The notes under the pieces were generated by a model. That model worked only from the letters and a program-made list of their open reading frames with translations, ran no database searches and was not told where the DNA came from. From Bactericera cockerelli (lineage: Eukaryota > Arthropoda > Insecta > Hemiptera > Triozidae): 64,000 nucleotides of DNA. The translations under genes and the position numbers were made by a program. This document shows positions 55,115 to 64,000 of the stretch, one piece after another (the stretch's first letter is position 1; each line of letters starts with the position of its first letter). Location: NCBI GenBank assembly GCA_024516035.1, contig CM044957.1, positions 46,978,300 to 47,042,299 of the forward strand. The letters are read 5' to 3'.

Positions 55115-56635
55115 TCTGTAGGAGTAAATGCTCAAGGTGAACAGTTCTTGCCCATCACTGGTTTTTCTATCTTTCCATTGATAATGGGGTAGCCCAATGC
55201 ATCAAAATCAACAAATACTAGGCCAAAACAACAAATAAATTAAGTCCTGGCTCGCCTGCGATAAGTTATCTTGTGAACCAAGGTCAACGTATCTAATAAT
55301 TACCAGTTAATTTATAATTAAAAAATTGTTATCACAGAAAACCTGTCAGGTTGCTTTTTCACAGATGACTAAAAAGCAGACTCCGCCGGCGTGAAAGTGA
55401 ATGAGGCATGGCTCGATTTTTCTGCAAATCCTACTAACCGAAATTCTCTTTTATATTCAAAGAAACAACACATTTAAACTGACTCGAATTAATTTTTAAG
55501 CTTTTTTAGATTCTTGATTCTGATAAGGTCTGTGATAAGAATGATAAATGTTATGTCTCTGAAGTGAACATTTAAAAACTGATAAAATAAAAAAATCTAC
55601 AGGGTACAACAAAATCCAGTGACCTGTGACTATCTCTCTCTCTCTCAAGTTATGGGATTAATTTCCATTTATTTTTTCCCCCTTTCCTTTTTAAAAAATG
55701 TCCCTATTTGCGATCTGAAGATTTATTTTAAAATAGGTGATAATTAACACATCCGTTAATTGTTATGGAAAAGGAAACTCGTTTCAGTAAGTACAAGGTA
55801 CGACTTATGGTATCGCCGTTCTCGGTGAAGTGAACTCTTAGGTTTCGGGTGCGACAACCAGATCCATTTTCAATAATTCATCGACAATATATCAAAATTT
55901 GGTTCAGAGCCACATATGAAAATGGTCTTCAGCGCAAATAAATCAAACTTTAACATAACAACATTACAGCTCATTATTAGTGCCTGTTGAATTCCTTCTG
56001 AAGTAAAGGGATAAATTTGAGTTGATCAATTCAGCAAAGATTTTGTTGTACCCTATAAAAATATTGAGAATTTTTTTCCGCAGCTGTTATTTTTGCTAGC
56101 TTCAGGGACAAGCAGTTATCACTATCTTTTCTTTCAACGTTTAACCCATTATCACGAGATTCACGAGTCAGACCATTTCCATTATCTTTTATGTTTTTAA
56201 ATTCAGCCATAGCCCCATAGCCGTATATTGAACCATTATAGATGTCCATAGCTTTTTAACAGTCTTAGATATAAGAAAAATATTGGCAAACTTTATATGA
56301 CTGTCCAAAATGGTAAGAGCTAGCTAAAAATTGATAAACGATCATTCTAATTTACAAGAGATTCATCTATATTTTGCCAAGAGAACTTTCAAAAGCCTGG
56401 GTGCATTTATCAATTACATTAAACAGGGTGTTTAATATCTGACTAACACTAATCAGTTGTTTAGTCCTCTGAGGCAAAGCAAAATAATTCTGTAGCTACC
56501 TTTACTTTATTTATTTCAATTTTCACATATTACATTTGCCCTTATCATTCTGTTTAATTTGATTTTTGAGAGCAGCTTTAAATTTTAAAGCTGCTCTCAA
56601 GAATCATATTAAAGAGGATGATAAGGGCAAAATCA
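55115..56635. other. Divergent WDR44-TRAPPC9 upstream region
   Basis: Should contain the WDR44 first (noncoding) exon and promoter, but no exon can be placed with confidence. 56560-56620 is a short inverted repeat (gagagcagctttaaatttta/aagctgctctc). Confidence 0.35.
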
Positions 56636-56639
56636 ATAG

Positions 56640-56948
56640 ATGATTTTGTAATAAGTATGCCTCTGTGGCACTAAGTCTAGGTTTTGTGTATTCTCTTAGG
56701 GCGGAATTAATAGAACTTTTTGTAATACCTCTGTGGCTCTAAGTCACGGATTGCGTACTGTGTAAGATAGGGAAAACCAACACTTAGGGCGGAATTAATA
56801 GACGTTTTTGTAATACCTCTGTGGCGCTAAGTCACGGATTGCGTACGGTGTAAGATAGGGAAAACCGACACTTACCAACGACTTAAGTTATTGATGTTGT
56901 CTATTAATTCCGCCCTTAGAATTTGTCTATTAATTTTGGCCTAAAACT
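56640..56948 (+). repeat. Tandem unit of a TIR-bearing dispersed repeat
   Basis: An ~88-bp unit (gggcggaattaatagac, gtaatacctctgtggcgcta, cacggattgcgtactgtgta) occurs about 2.5 times. It is closed by the inverted end gtctattaattccgccc at ~56910. Single pieces lie at 2936-3030 and 28190-28230. Confidence 0.7.
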
Positions 56949-57162
56949 CTAACTTGTGCTAATCAGTTAGTGCTGTTGTTGTGCCATGATAATACTTGAA
57001 TCAATACAAAAAATACTATTGGAAGTCAAATGAAACTTTTAACCATTATTCAGATTTTCTTAATTATGTATTATTCAACACTTTGTCCCAGAACTTTCTT
57101 TGAACTACATTATTTTTACTTCAGAATATTTCTACAGATATCAGAAGTTTATTTTGTAATAA

Positions 57163-58310
57163 TTAACCTTTTGACGCCGGAATTAATTTGGCCGGGGGAA
57201 AAAAATCGCAACCAACTTTTCTTTCATCCTGATGGTTTTCTAAGACTTTTGGCTTTGGTTTCAGCTTTCTAGCTTTTACCGGTAAAAAGTTATGAATCCG
57301 TGTCGAAAACGACACACCGGGCTTTAAAGGAACAAGAATGTAGAAAAAACTGATTTTGTTAAAAAGATATAAAATGACGTTTTTTAGTGAGTTTAAAACG
57401 AGTTAAAGGAAACACTTCAAGGAGAACGTTAGTGATGATGGGAAGGAATGGGCGCTACAATAGGTGGGCTAAGTCTAGCACTAGCTGTAGTTGTGATAGG
57501 AATGGGAGCTACAATAGGTGGGCTGAGTCTAGCACTAGCTGCAGTTGTGATAGGAATGGGAGCTACAATAGGAGGGCTCGGTCTAGCACTAGCTGCAGTT
57601 GTGATAGGAATGGGAGCTACAATTTAGGAGGGCTGGGTCTAGCACTAGCTGCACTTGTGATAGGAATGGGAGCTACAATAGGAGGGCTGGGTCTAGCACT
57701 AGCTGCAGTTGTGATAGGAATGGGAGCTACAATAGGAGGGCTGGTCTAGCACTAGCTGTCACTTGTGATAGGAAATGGGAGCTACAATAGGAGGGCTGGG
57801 TCTAGCATAGCTGCGTAGGTAATTGTCACTCTTTTCGTAGTTTGACTCAATGACAATCTAATCAGAAGAAATCAGAAAAACAGTAAAATTATTTCTTTGG
57901 AAAAAACGTTCTTTTAATACCGGATGTGTCGTTTTCGACACGGCAGAAAATTTGACAAAAGCAGCTACCTACCAATTAATTATTACAATTTTCTTTAAAA
58001 CTATATGTTAATAAGCATATTAGCTACCTCTATTAATTTTTTCAGTAAAATAATCGACCAGGCAACACAAGAAATAACTAACCAAAGTCGGCAAAACTCC
58101 ATGCGATGATGCACTCTTGAAATCTCAGCAACAAATGAAAATTTAGAAATTTAAACAAAACAATTCAAAAATCGCGCTGGATGGATTTGAAGATAAGAAG
58201 TCAAGGAACTGTTTCACACTGAAACGATAATGATACTGTATTCTAGTGAATAATTATTGAATCTCAAAGTACCTGTGTCGAAAACAACACGCTCGGCGTC
58301 AAAGGGTTAA
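57163..58310. mobile_element. TTAA-flanked element, 1.15 kb, with internal minisatellite
   Basis: TTAA plus TIR CCTTTTGACGCCG and, reversed, CCCTTTGACGCCG. Near-palindromes gtgtcgaaaacgacac occur at 57300, 57925 and 58274. No transposase frame. It is the third TTAA-type element in the window. Confidence 0.75.
57443..57814 (+). repeat. 54-bp minisatellite x ~7
   Basis: Unit: ggaatgggagctacaatagg, agggctgggtctagcactag, ctgcagttgtgata. In one frame each unit encodes VIGMGATIGGLGLALAAV; small indels break it, so no protein is claimed. Confidence 0.85.
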
Positions 58311-58853
58311 AAACCCATTTTATTGTCCCAACATACTGATTTATGTATTTTCACAACAGGACCATCCATTCACGACTCGTGTTGAAGAAGATTCTATGCA
58401 AGCCAAGTAACCAGTTGATTCATTCACCTACCTTTTTGTACTGAATAGGCTCAATAGTACCTAGGTATGTACCATTGTACAAAAAAATTCTAACTTTGCT
58501 CCTTATTTGAAATCCTGATAGCTTGAAACTCTCAATAACTTGAATGAAAGCTTCTACACTTGAACTTTGAGTTAGCAGGATTCTTCTGTATTATGATTCA
58601 TTTGATCTGTTTACCAGACCATTATCTTATTTGTAGATGATTTCAACTTGCACCACTGGCTATGAAGGAAAACCTAGAGCGGTATCCTTGAGGTTGAGAG
58701 GAACTAGATTTATGTATTTTCACATGATTGAGGATGGTGCAAGTGTAGACATTAAATGTCAATAAATATAAAGATTGTTGACTTTATATTTATTTAAAAA
58801 AAAAAAAAAAAAATCATTGTAATGTACACAAGAATGCTGTGCAGAGACTTTCT

Positions 58854-59491
58854 ACAGGGTGTCTACTGGTCAGGGAAAACCTGGAAAACCTGGAATTGTC
58901 AGGGAATTTTTCGAGACCGAAAAAGTCAGGGAAAAGTCAGGGAATTTTGTGAAAAAACACCATAAGTCAGGGAATTTTGTGAAAAAACACCAAAAGTCAG
59001 GGAATTTTTTTCAAGATCCAATTTTGTCATGAAAATTAAAAATAAAAAAAATTTGCCTGCGGCGCCACTGTAATCCAGCAGTATGATAATGCTTCTTTGG
59101 TAAGAAACACAAAACACTCTTAATCACTTTTTATAATCCCCAACACATGTCTCTTGACACAATGGGACATCCAATACTAATATATAATATCAAACAATAT
59201 TTTTTTTATTATTCCACTATTAGATTATATTTATTTATCTACGTATATATTTATATTCAACTATGTTTTTTTATAATTTTATATTTATATTGTTTGTGAA
59301 TAATTTTGTAAATAAATATATATTCAATAGTACTTTGTTGAAAAAAAAAAAATTAACAAAATTTTAGCAGGTCTTATATAATATTCATATAACGTCTCAT
59401 GAAAAAAGTAGACTGGAGAAACTGGAAAAATGGTCTGGAAAACCTGGAAAAGTCAGGGAATTTTACTTTGACCATTTAGTAGACACCCTGT
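58854..59491. mobile_element. DNA-transposon MITE with ACAGGGTGTCTACT termini
   Basis: The left end (ACAGGGTGTCTACTGGTCAG) and right end, reversed (ACAGGGTGTCTACTAAATGG), enclose repeats of gtcagggaattttgtgaaaa and tggaaaacctggaa. This end type is widespread in animal DNA transposons. No transposase is present. Confidence 0.75.
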
Positions 59492-59806
59492 TTCTAGAGT
59501 CTTTAGTCTCTCAACTAATGACTCAGTGGTGGTAGTAACGTTCAAGAAAGTTATAATTTTCAATTGAATTAAAAAGTCTGCTAATAAACAATTTCCACCA
59601 ATTGTTGTAGAGTTGACCCTCTAAAATTGTATGTAAAATCTGTGGTTAAATTTATTCATGTTGTTGCTGTTTTTTTTTTTTTTTTTTTTTTTTTTTAATC
59701 ACCCTGTATATTATACTTTTCTGTGCTTCTTTCAGATTCCATAGTCTGCTATGAAATGCGTTCTGCAGTGAGTGTCATTCTGTCTAGTAGTACTCCTGAC
59801 CAGAAT

Positions 59807-62800
59807 ATGTCATATCCAGAATATGCTCTTACTGTACAATCTCATGCTGATATGCTACTCATGATAAAACAACTTGGTATGCTCTTTTTTCAAAAAAAAA
59901 AAAAAAAATATTTGTTTAGTATTTTTGGTAATTGTTTCATCTGTACAAGTTGGGTGTGTGCAAATAGCCTGCAAACCCACCAATTTTTCGTGTAGTGAGT
60001 AAAAGAGTACAAAAATTAACTTTTTCTTTTTCTCCATCCTTGCTTAACATACAAATATTTCAAGATCGAAGTCGGTGGTGTAACATGCTTTTTTTTACAA
60101 AAAATTAATTCCAAAAAAAAAATAAAAAATAGAGCAATATGAGTTATTGCATTTTTTTGATATTTTGAGTTTTTTTTATTATCCCAGGCCTGGGTGGGAC
60201 TTGAAAACCTCCCAGACGGCACAGAAAGTGTTTAAAAAGATTTTAAAAACACTTATTTTGACAAGATTCAAACATTTTATAAAGCTTATTTTTACAAGGC
60301 TTAACATTTTAGAAACACTTCTGTAAGCTTACTACTTCCTCCCCCTGAGCATTTTATTAAGCTTATTTTTACAAGGTTTTGGAAATTGCATACCTACTTA
60401 ATAATTAAGGGGCTCCATATTGAATTTCATACCGCCGCCATTGCCCGGGAAAATTTGAAAATTGTGATTTCACAGGTAGGGCCAGGAAATTTTTAAAATT
60501 AATTTGGATTTGATGAAAAATATACTATTTCAAGGCAATTTGGTCTACAATGATGAAAAGCTGTTGATGAAATGCTAACATTAATAAATAAGAAGACAAT
60601 TTGTGTTTTTCAGTTTTATATTTTTCCATTTACATGGTAAAAGAATTCAAAGCAATAATATGTAACAAACAAAAACATGAAACAAACAGAATATAATACA
60701 TAGAATCAGCAGATATATTAAGCCAAGTGGACTTGATTAATCTAAATCTATTATACATATAGGTAATTAAGAGAGAGATATGCTGAAAAGGGTTGGGTGG
60801 AAGAGATTGCCATAGGCAATAACCCCGCCCTTTAGTTAGGACATATGTTTTCAAATATTTTCTATTCTTTTTCATTTTATTGTATATATTGTTTTTTTCA
60901 TCTTTTCACTGTTAAAATTATTATATATATGTACATATTGTCCTTTTGTATCTAATAAAGAATTATATAATAATAATAATAATCTTCCTGCCTAGCAGCA
61001 GGCTGCCCAAAGACAAAGAATACCAGAACAGAAGTTGAGATTATTGAAGATGAAATTAGGAAATAGAACCCAGAGAGAATTTGGACTATAACATGGCATT
61101 CGTAAAAAAAGAACAATCTTCCAGAATTTTTTTTTTGTTTGTTCAAAGTGGGTTTAACCTCAATTGCATAGTCATATCATGACCAAGGTTATACCCTCAT
61201 TTGCAGGAAACTCACAAACCTGTTACCCACATTAAGCTCACCGAGCCTGGGTTGGGCCATTTTATTCTGAATTTACTGGGAATAGTACCAGGTAGCCACA
61301 TTGACCTCACCCAGCCTGATAAACGCTGTGTATACCCATGCCAGCTTCATATATTCAAAAGAAGGAGAATTATCTGTTTCACAACAACAAAAATGAACCA
61401 AAATCTTTGTATTACGGGCAGTGGTCAAATCCTTAATAATGCAAGCTACTGTTTTAAAAGTTAAAATTAATGAACACATTATAGTAAAAAATGTACTTAT
61501 TACAAGTAAAAAACTGTCTAAATTTGCAACACTTAATACTTCTTCTTAACTTACAATATTTTTTTTATGTCATAGCTGGTTGAAGATCCATAAAAAAACC
61601 CCTGTCCTGATTTGAGATAGTGAGGATGGGAATTTCATTCTGAATTTAATGGGAACAGTACCAGCTACCCACATTCACCTCACTCAGCCTGAGTAGGGCT
61701 GGATATACCAGCCTCACATTTTCAGAGAACAGATTTATTTATTAAAAAAAAAAAAATGGGGGTTGTATACTGAATTTACTGGGAATAGTACCAGCTACCC
61801 ACATTAACCTCACTTAGCCTGATAAGGGCTAGAAATGCCTTATTTTCAAAGGGAACAGAATTTGCTGTTTGAAAGAAGAAAAAAACTGTAAATTGAACAC
61901 AGGATCTTTTGATTATGGAACAGTGTAGTCAAATCTTCAATAATGTGAACCTATTAAAAAGCCTTTAGCTAGTCAGTTCTCTGTTTATAGTTGCTTAGCA
62001 AAACACTGGTCTTCTCCCTGTTTAAAATCCCCCAGTCAGACACCTGTTAAGAGTGTGATTCTGATTAAGTGGAATATCTGGAACAGGTTAATCTCCAGCA
62101 TTTCCACATACATATCCTGGTTTGACTATAAAACAATGTAAGATATTGTTTAGCTATTGCTTACCCCACTAATTGGAGTGTAAAACTCCCTTATGATTAT
62201 AGCATGGAAATTGGTACACTTTAGAACAGTAAACTTTTTAAAGTAGAGAAAAATTTCTTTTTAGTTACACCCTAAAACTGTGATGAAGGAACTTCAGAAG
62301 AGTCAACTTGTTGGACTTTTATCAGAAATTGTTAGATATAATTATATTGTTAAATCATCAATAAAATGTGTAGTCACTTTCACTTATCCGGTGTTGGGTT
62401 CAATATGTTTGAGGAGGGAGGCAGCTTGAATAGGTTTCTTCAGATTGAAGCTATGTTGGATTGGATGCACAATACATGTAAACAGGTGGAAAATATCATG
62501 TGGATTTCCTCCATAGATCATATATTAAATGCTAGGATCCAGTTTAAAAAAAATATTATGTTTGCAGACATATTGACCATCCTGACCTCAGTTGGTCAAA
62601 AATTGTTCATGCTCTCTAAGGTAAAAGTTTGTAAAGAGCTCCAGAATTCAGTCAGAGCATTGGATCACTAAAAACAGAACTATTTTAAGTTACAATACTA
62701 ATATAACTAATAACTTAAAAGTGTTTTGCGACTTGATAAACTTTTCAGTTATTTTAATTTCAAAAATTCAATATGGAGTCCACAGACCATTGATGAAGAG

Positions 62801-63361
62801 AGACATATTGCATACACAGTCACACATTTATTTTTTAAGGCGTTTTCTCTATTCCGATGTCTTGCGAAAAAAAATATTTAAAAAACTTATAAAAGATTGC
62901 GGAAACCTTTCCAAAGTGTTTATAAACCTTGCCTAAGTAAGTTTTCCGCAAACTTATTATTTCATACTTTTTTATACTTTTTTAAATCTTGTGAAGTAAA
63001 GGTTATTTTTACAAGGAAAAATCCATACTTTTATTATACTTTTTAAACCTTGTGAAGTAAAGCTTATTTTTACAAGGAAAATTGAGAGTCTATAAAGCTT
63101 GTGTAACCTTTTGTGCCGTCTGGGCTGTATATGATCAGTTATATCTTGAATACCAACTTTTATTTTCAGATGAAAATGGAGATCAAGAGTGGTTTGAGGA
63201 AGTATTTACTCACCTATCCTCAGTTAACAAAATTAGTTTGTTAGATAGTGCTGGAAATGAAAGACACATCAGTTCCCGCTATGTTAAAGATTATCATGTT
63301 GGAAACAATGACTGGGGAGATTTCCAGACACATAGAAAACTCTTGGGTCTCATTACTGTGG
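59807..63361 (+). CDS. TRAPPC9: TRAPPC9 (NIBP / brunelleschi, Trs120 family), first two coding exons
   Basis: Exon 59736-59876 carries the start. The family-like ATG at 59807 (MSYPEYALTVQSHADM) corresponds to the vertebrate MSVPDYMQC start. An in-frame ATG at 59756 would add 17 residues. The donor is GTATGC. The second exon, 63170-63361, starts after attttcag and ends at GTAAGT. The G|AT join gives D, and the second exon ends in phase 1, so the gene continues beyond the window. Diagnostic blocks are ISLLDSAGNERHISSRY and NNDWGDFQTHRKLLGLIT, the latter close to the highly conserved NNEWGDFQTHRKVVGLIT. TRAPPC9 is a core TRAPPII subunit, part of the exchange factor for Rab11/Rab1 in Golgi and endosome traffic. 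The first intron (59877-63169) holds a 2.9-kb TIR-bounded insertion. The 3' end is outside the window, so the span given is only the visible part. Confidence 0.9.
60788..60985 (+). repeat. LT-family copy
   Basis: agggttgggtggaagagatt, gcaataaccccgccctttag, then ctaataaagaattatataat and an (ATA)n tail. Confidence 0.75.
61140..61960 (-). mobile_element. Three to four SINE group F/G bodies in a row
   Basis: Bodies starting at ~61145 (gtttaacctcaattgcatag), ~61260, ~61600 (ctgatttgagatagtgagga) and ~61755 each carry the ctacccacattaacctcac, agcctg module. Heads are decayed. Probably nested or tandem insertions. Confidence 0.55.
62270..62671 (+). other. Unassigned protein-like fragment inside the 60211 element
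   Basis: One frame reads LHPKTVMKELQKSQLVGLLS. After a frameshift near 62390, another reads GFNMFEEGGSLNRFLQIEAM...SKVKVCKELQNSVRALDH and stops. It looks like decayed coding sequence (transposase or captured gene), but I cannot identify it. Confidence 0.25.
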
Positions 63362-63399
63362 GTAAGTTAAAAAAAAAAATCTAGTGTCCTGTCCTCAGC

Positions 63400-63550
63400 T
63401 CAGTGATCAAGTGCATGAATTTCTCCTCATTAATTTGAGTTTTTGTCCAGATAATAACAAGACTCTGAAGGTTAGGTGGTAGAAAATGTTTTGAGCATTA
63501 ACCTTGCCTGGTGGTTACCTTCCACTAAAGTGTGTTATTATTACTATCAA
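63400..63550 (+). mobile_element. SINE group D, head decayed
   Basis: tgcatgaatttctcctcatt, ctctgaaggttaggtggtag, ttaaccttgcctggtggtta, ttattattac. Confidence 0.55.
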
Positions 63551-63644
63551 GGCATTGGTCTGGTAATCCAGAAGTTGTGGCTTTGAAACCCTCCTATTTG
63601 TGTTTTCACCACAACATTTGAAACAATATAATATACAGCTAAAA

Positions 63645-63775
63645 CATGGCAATTTGTCTCTCTTGAGATTTTTACCCATTCTAGGCTGGAGTTTAATGTA
63701 GGTAGCAGTTTTGTGAGTATGGAGGGTAACACCCCCATCGTGATATGACCATGCAGTCATTTGGTCCATCCAGGG
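63645..63775 (+). mobile_element. SINE group G body fragment
   Basis: ctaggctggagtttaatgta, ttttgtgagtatggagggta and tatgaccatgcagtcatttg. Confidence 0.45.
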
Positions 63776-64000
63776 ATGGTAAATTTCCCATATTTATTTT
63801 TTACTATAGCCATTTTCTGATATAAACAACCAACCTATTTTACTTTTTGTCCAAATGAATACTTTTAAGGTGACATATCATGGCTGAAGGAGGGGAAACA
63901 CTAATGAACTGGAGAAAAAAGATTTGAAAGAATACTTGAGTTTTAGGTCATAAATGTCCAGATTAAAAAAAAAAAAAAAAAAAAAAAAAATGAAGTACAT

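Larger units (their letters stand above)
60211..63124. mobile_element. 2.9-kb insertion with 13-bp TIRs (CCCAGACGGCACA)
   Basis: Perfect 13-bp TIRs. Direct subterminal repeats aagcttatttttacaagg occur at 60282, 60359 and 63061, with a variant at 62999. It occupies most of the first TRAPPC9 intron and contains later insertions (LT copy, SINE bodies). The superfamily is not assigned and no target duplication is evident. Confidence 0.6.

Noticed and set aside
57387..57749. Repetitive 120-codon protein gene
   Set aside because: A minisatellite frame broken by indels within a TTAA element; no start context, splice sites or transcript evidence.

Overview
The window is nuclear DNA from an animal with introns, almost certainly an arthropod and most likely an insect. 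The order cannot be fixed from sequence alone. The evidence is GC-richer coding exons with GT-AG introns set in AT-rich, transposon-rich DNA, clear animal orthologues, and abundant tRNA- and 5S-derived SINEs, mariner, piggyBac-type (TTAA) elements, mini-Helitrons and non-LTR retrotransposons. Nothing bacterial or viral was recognised.

Seven genes were found, and each neighbour lies on the opposite strand. 1: RECK (+, 471-15543, 11 exons, 5' end outside the window). 2: Swip-1/EFHD2 (-, 18389-20914, 4 exons, complete, 199 aa). 3: an unrecognised 167-aa protein (+, 21904-22932, 2 exons). 4: TIMMDC1 (-, 24254-35259, 6 exons, complete, 275 aa). 5: a UPF0239/anon-73B1-like small membrane protein (+, 37718-38926, 2 coding exons, 82 aa). 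6: WDR44 (-, 42107-55104, 10 coding exons, 1002 aa). 7: the first two coding exons of TRAPPC9/brunelleschi (+, 59807-63361, continuing past the window). Exon phases were checked by hand and close to whole codon numbers. The genes are not an operon. RECK is a GPI-anchored surface regulator, Swip-1 a Ca2+/actin adaptor and TIMMDC1 a complex I assembly factor, while WDR44 and TRAPPC9 both act in Rab-dependent membrane traffic. No functional link beyond proximity is claimed.

Most of the remaining DNA is repeats. They include at least six tRNA-derived SINE groups, a 5S rRNA-derived SINE group whose body resembles one of the tRNA-SINE groups, a recurrent LINE-like 3' tail (GGTTGGGTGGAAGAG...GCCCTTTAGTTAGGAC), two Helitron-like elements in that same tail, and a 543-bp near-perfect hairpin at 3715-4258. 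There is also a ~1.66-kb foldback at 24549-27900 split by a 1.69-kb TTAA-flanked element, two other TTAA-flanked elements, an internally deleted mariner nested in a 5S SINE, a restriction-like-endonuclease LINE fragment with a 426-aa open frame, a 5'-truncated RTE-like insertion with a 15-bp target duplication, and a Jockey-like fragment.

The most unusual signal is at exon-intron boundaries. Four separate splice sites lie inside local duplications that copy a few exon bases together with the adjacent splice signal: an 18-bp array carrying about a dozen copies of a RECK 5' splice site (6940-7185), three copies of the acceptor of the same RECK exon (6148-6710), and duplicated acceptors of two consecutive WDR44 exons (44720-45720 and 46067-46510). 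Where the frame was followed, use of the extra RECK sites and of the extra copies at WDR44 coding exon 9 runs into a stop codon.
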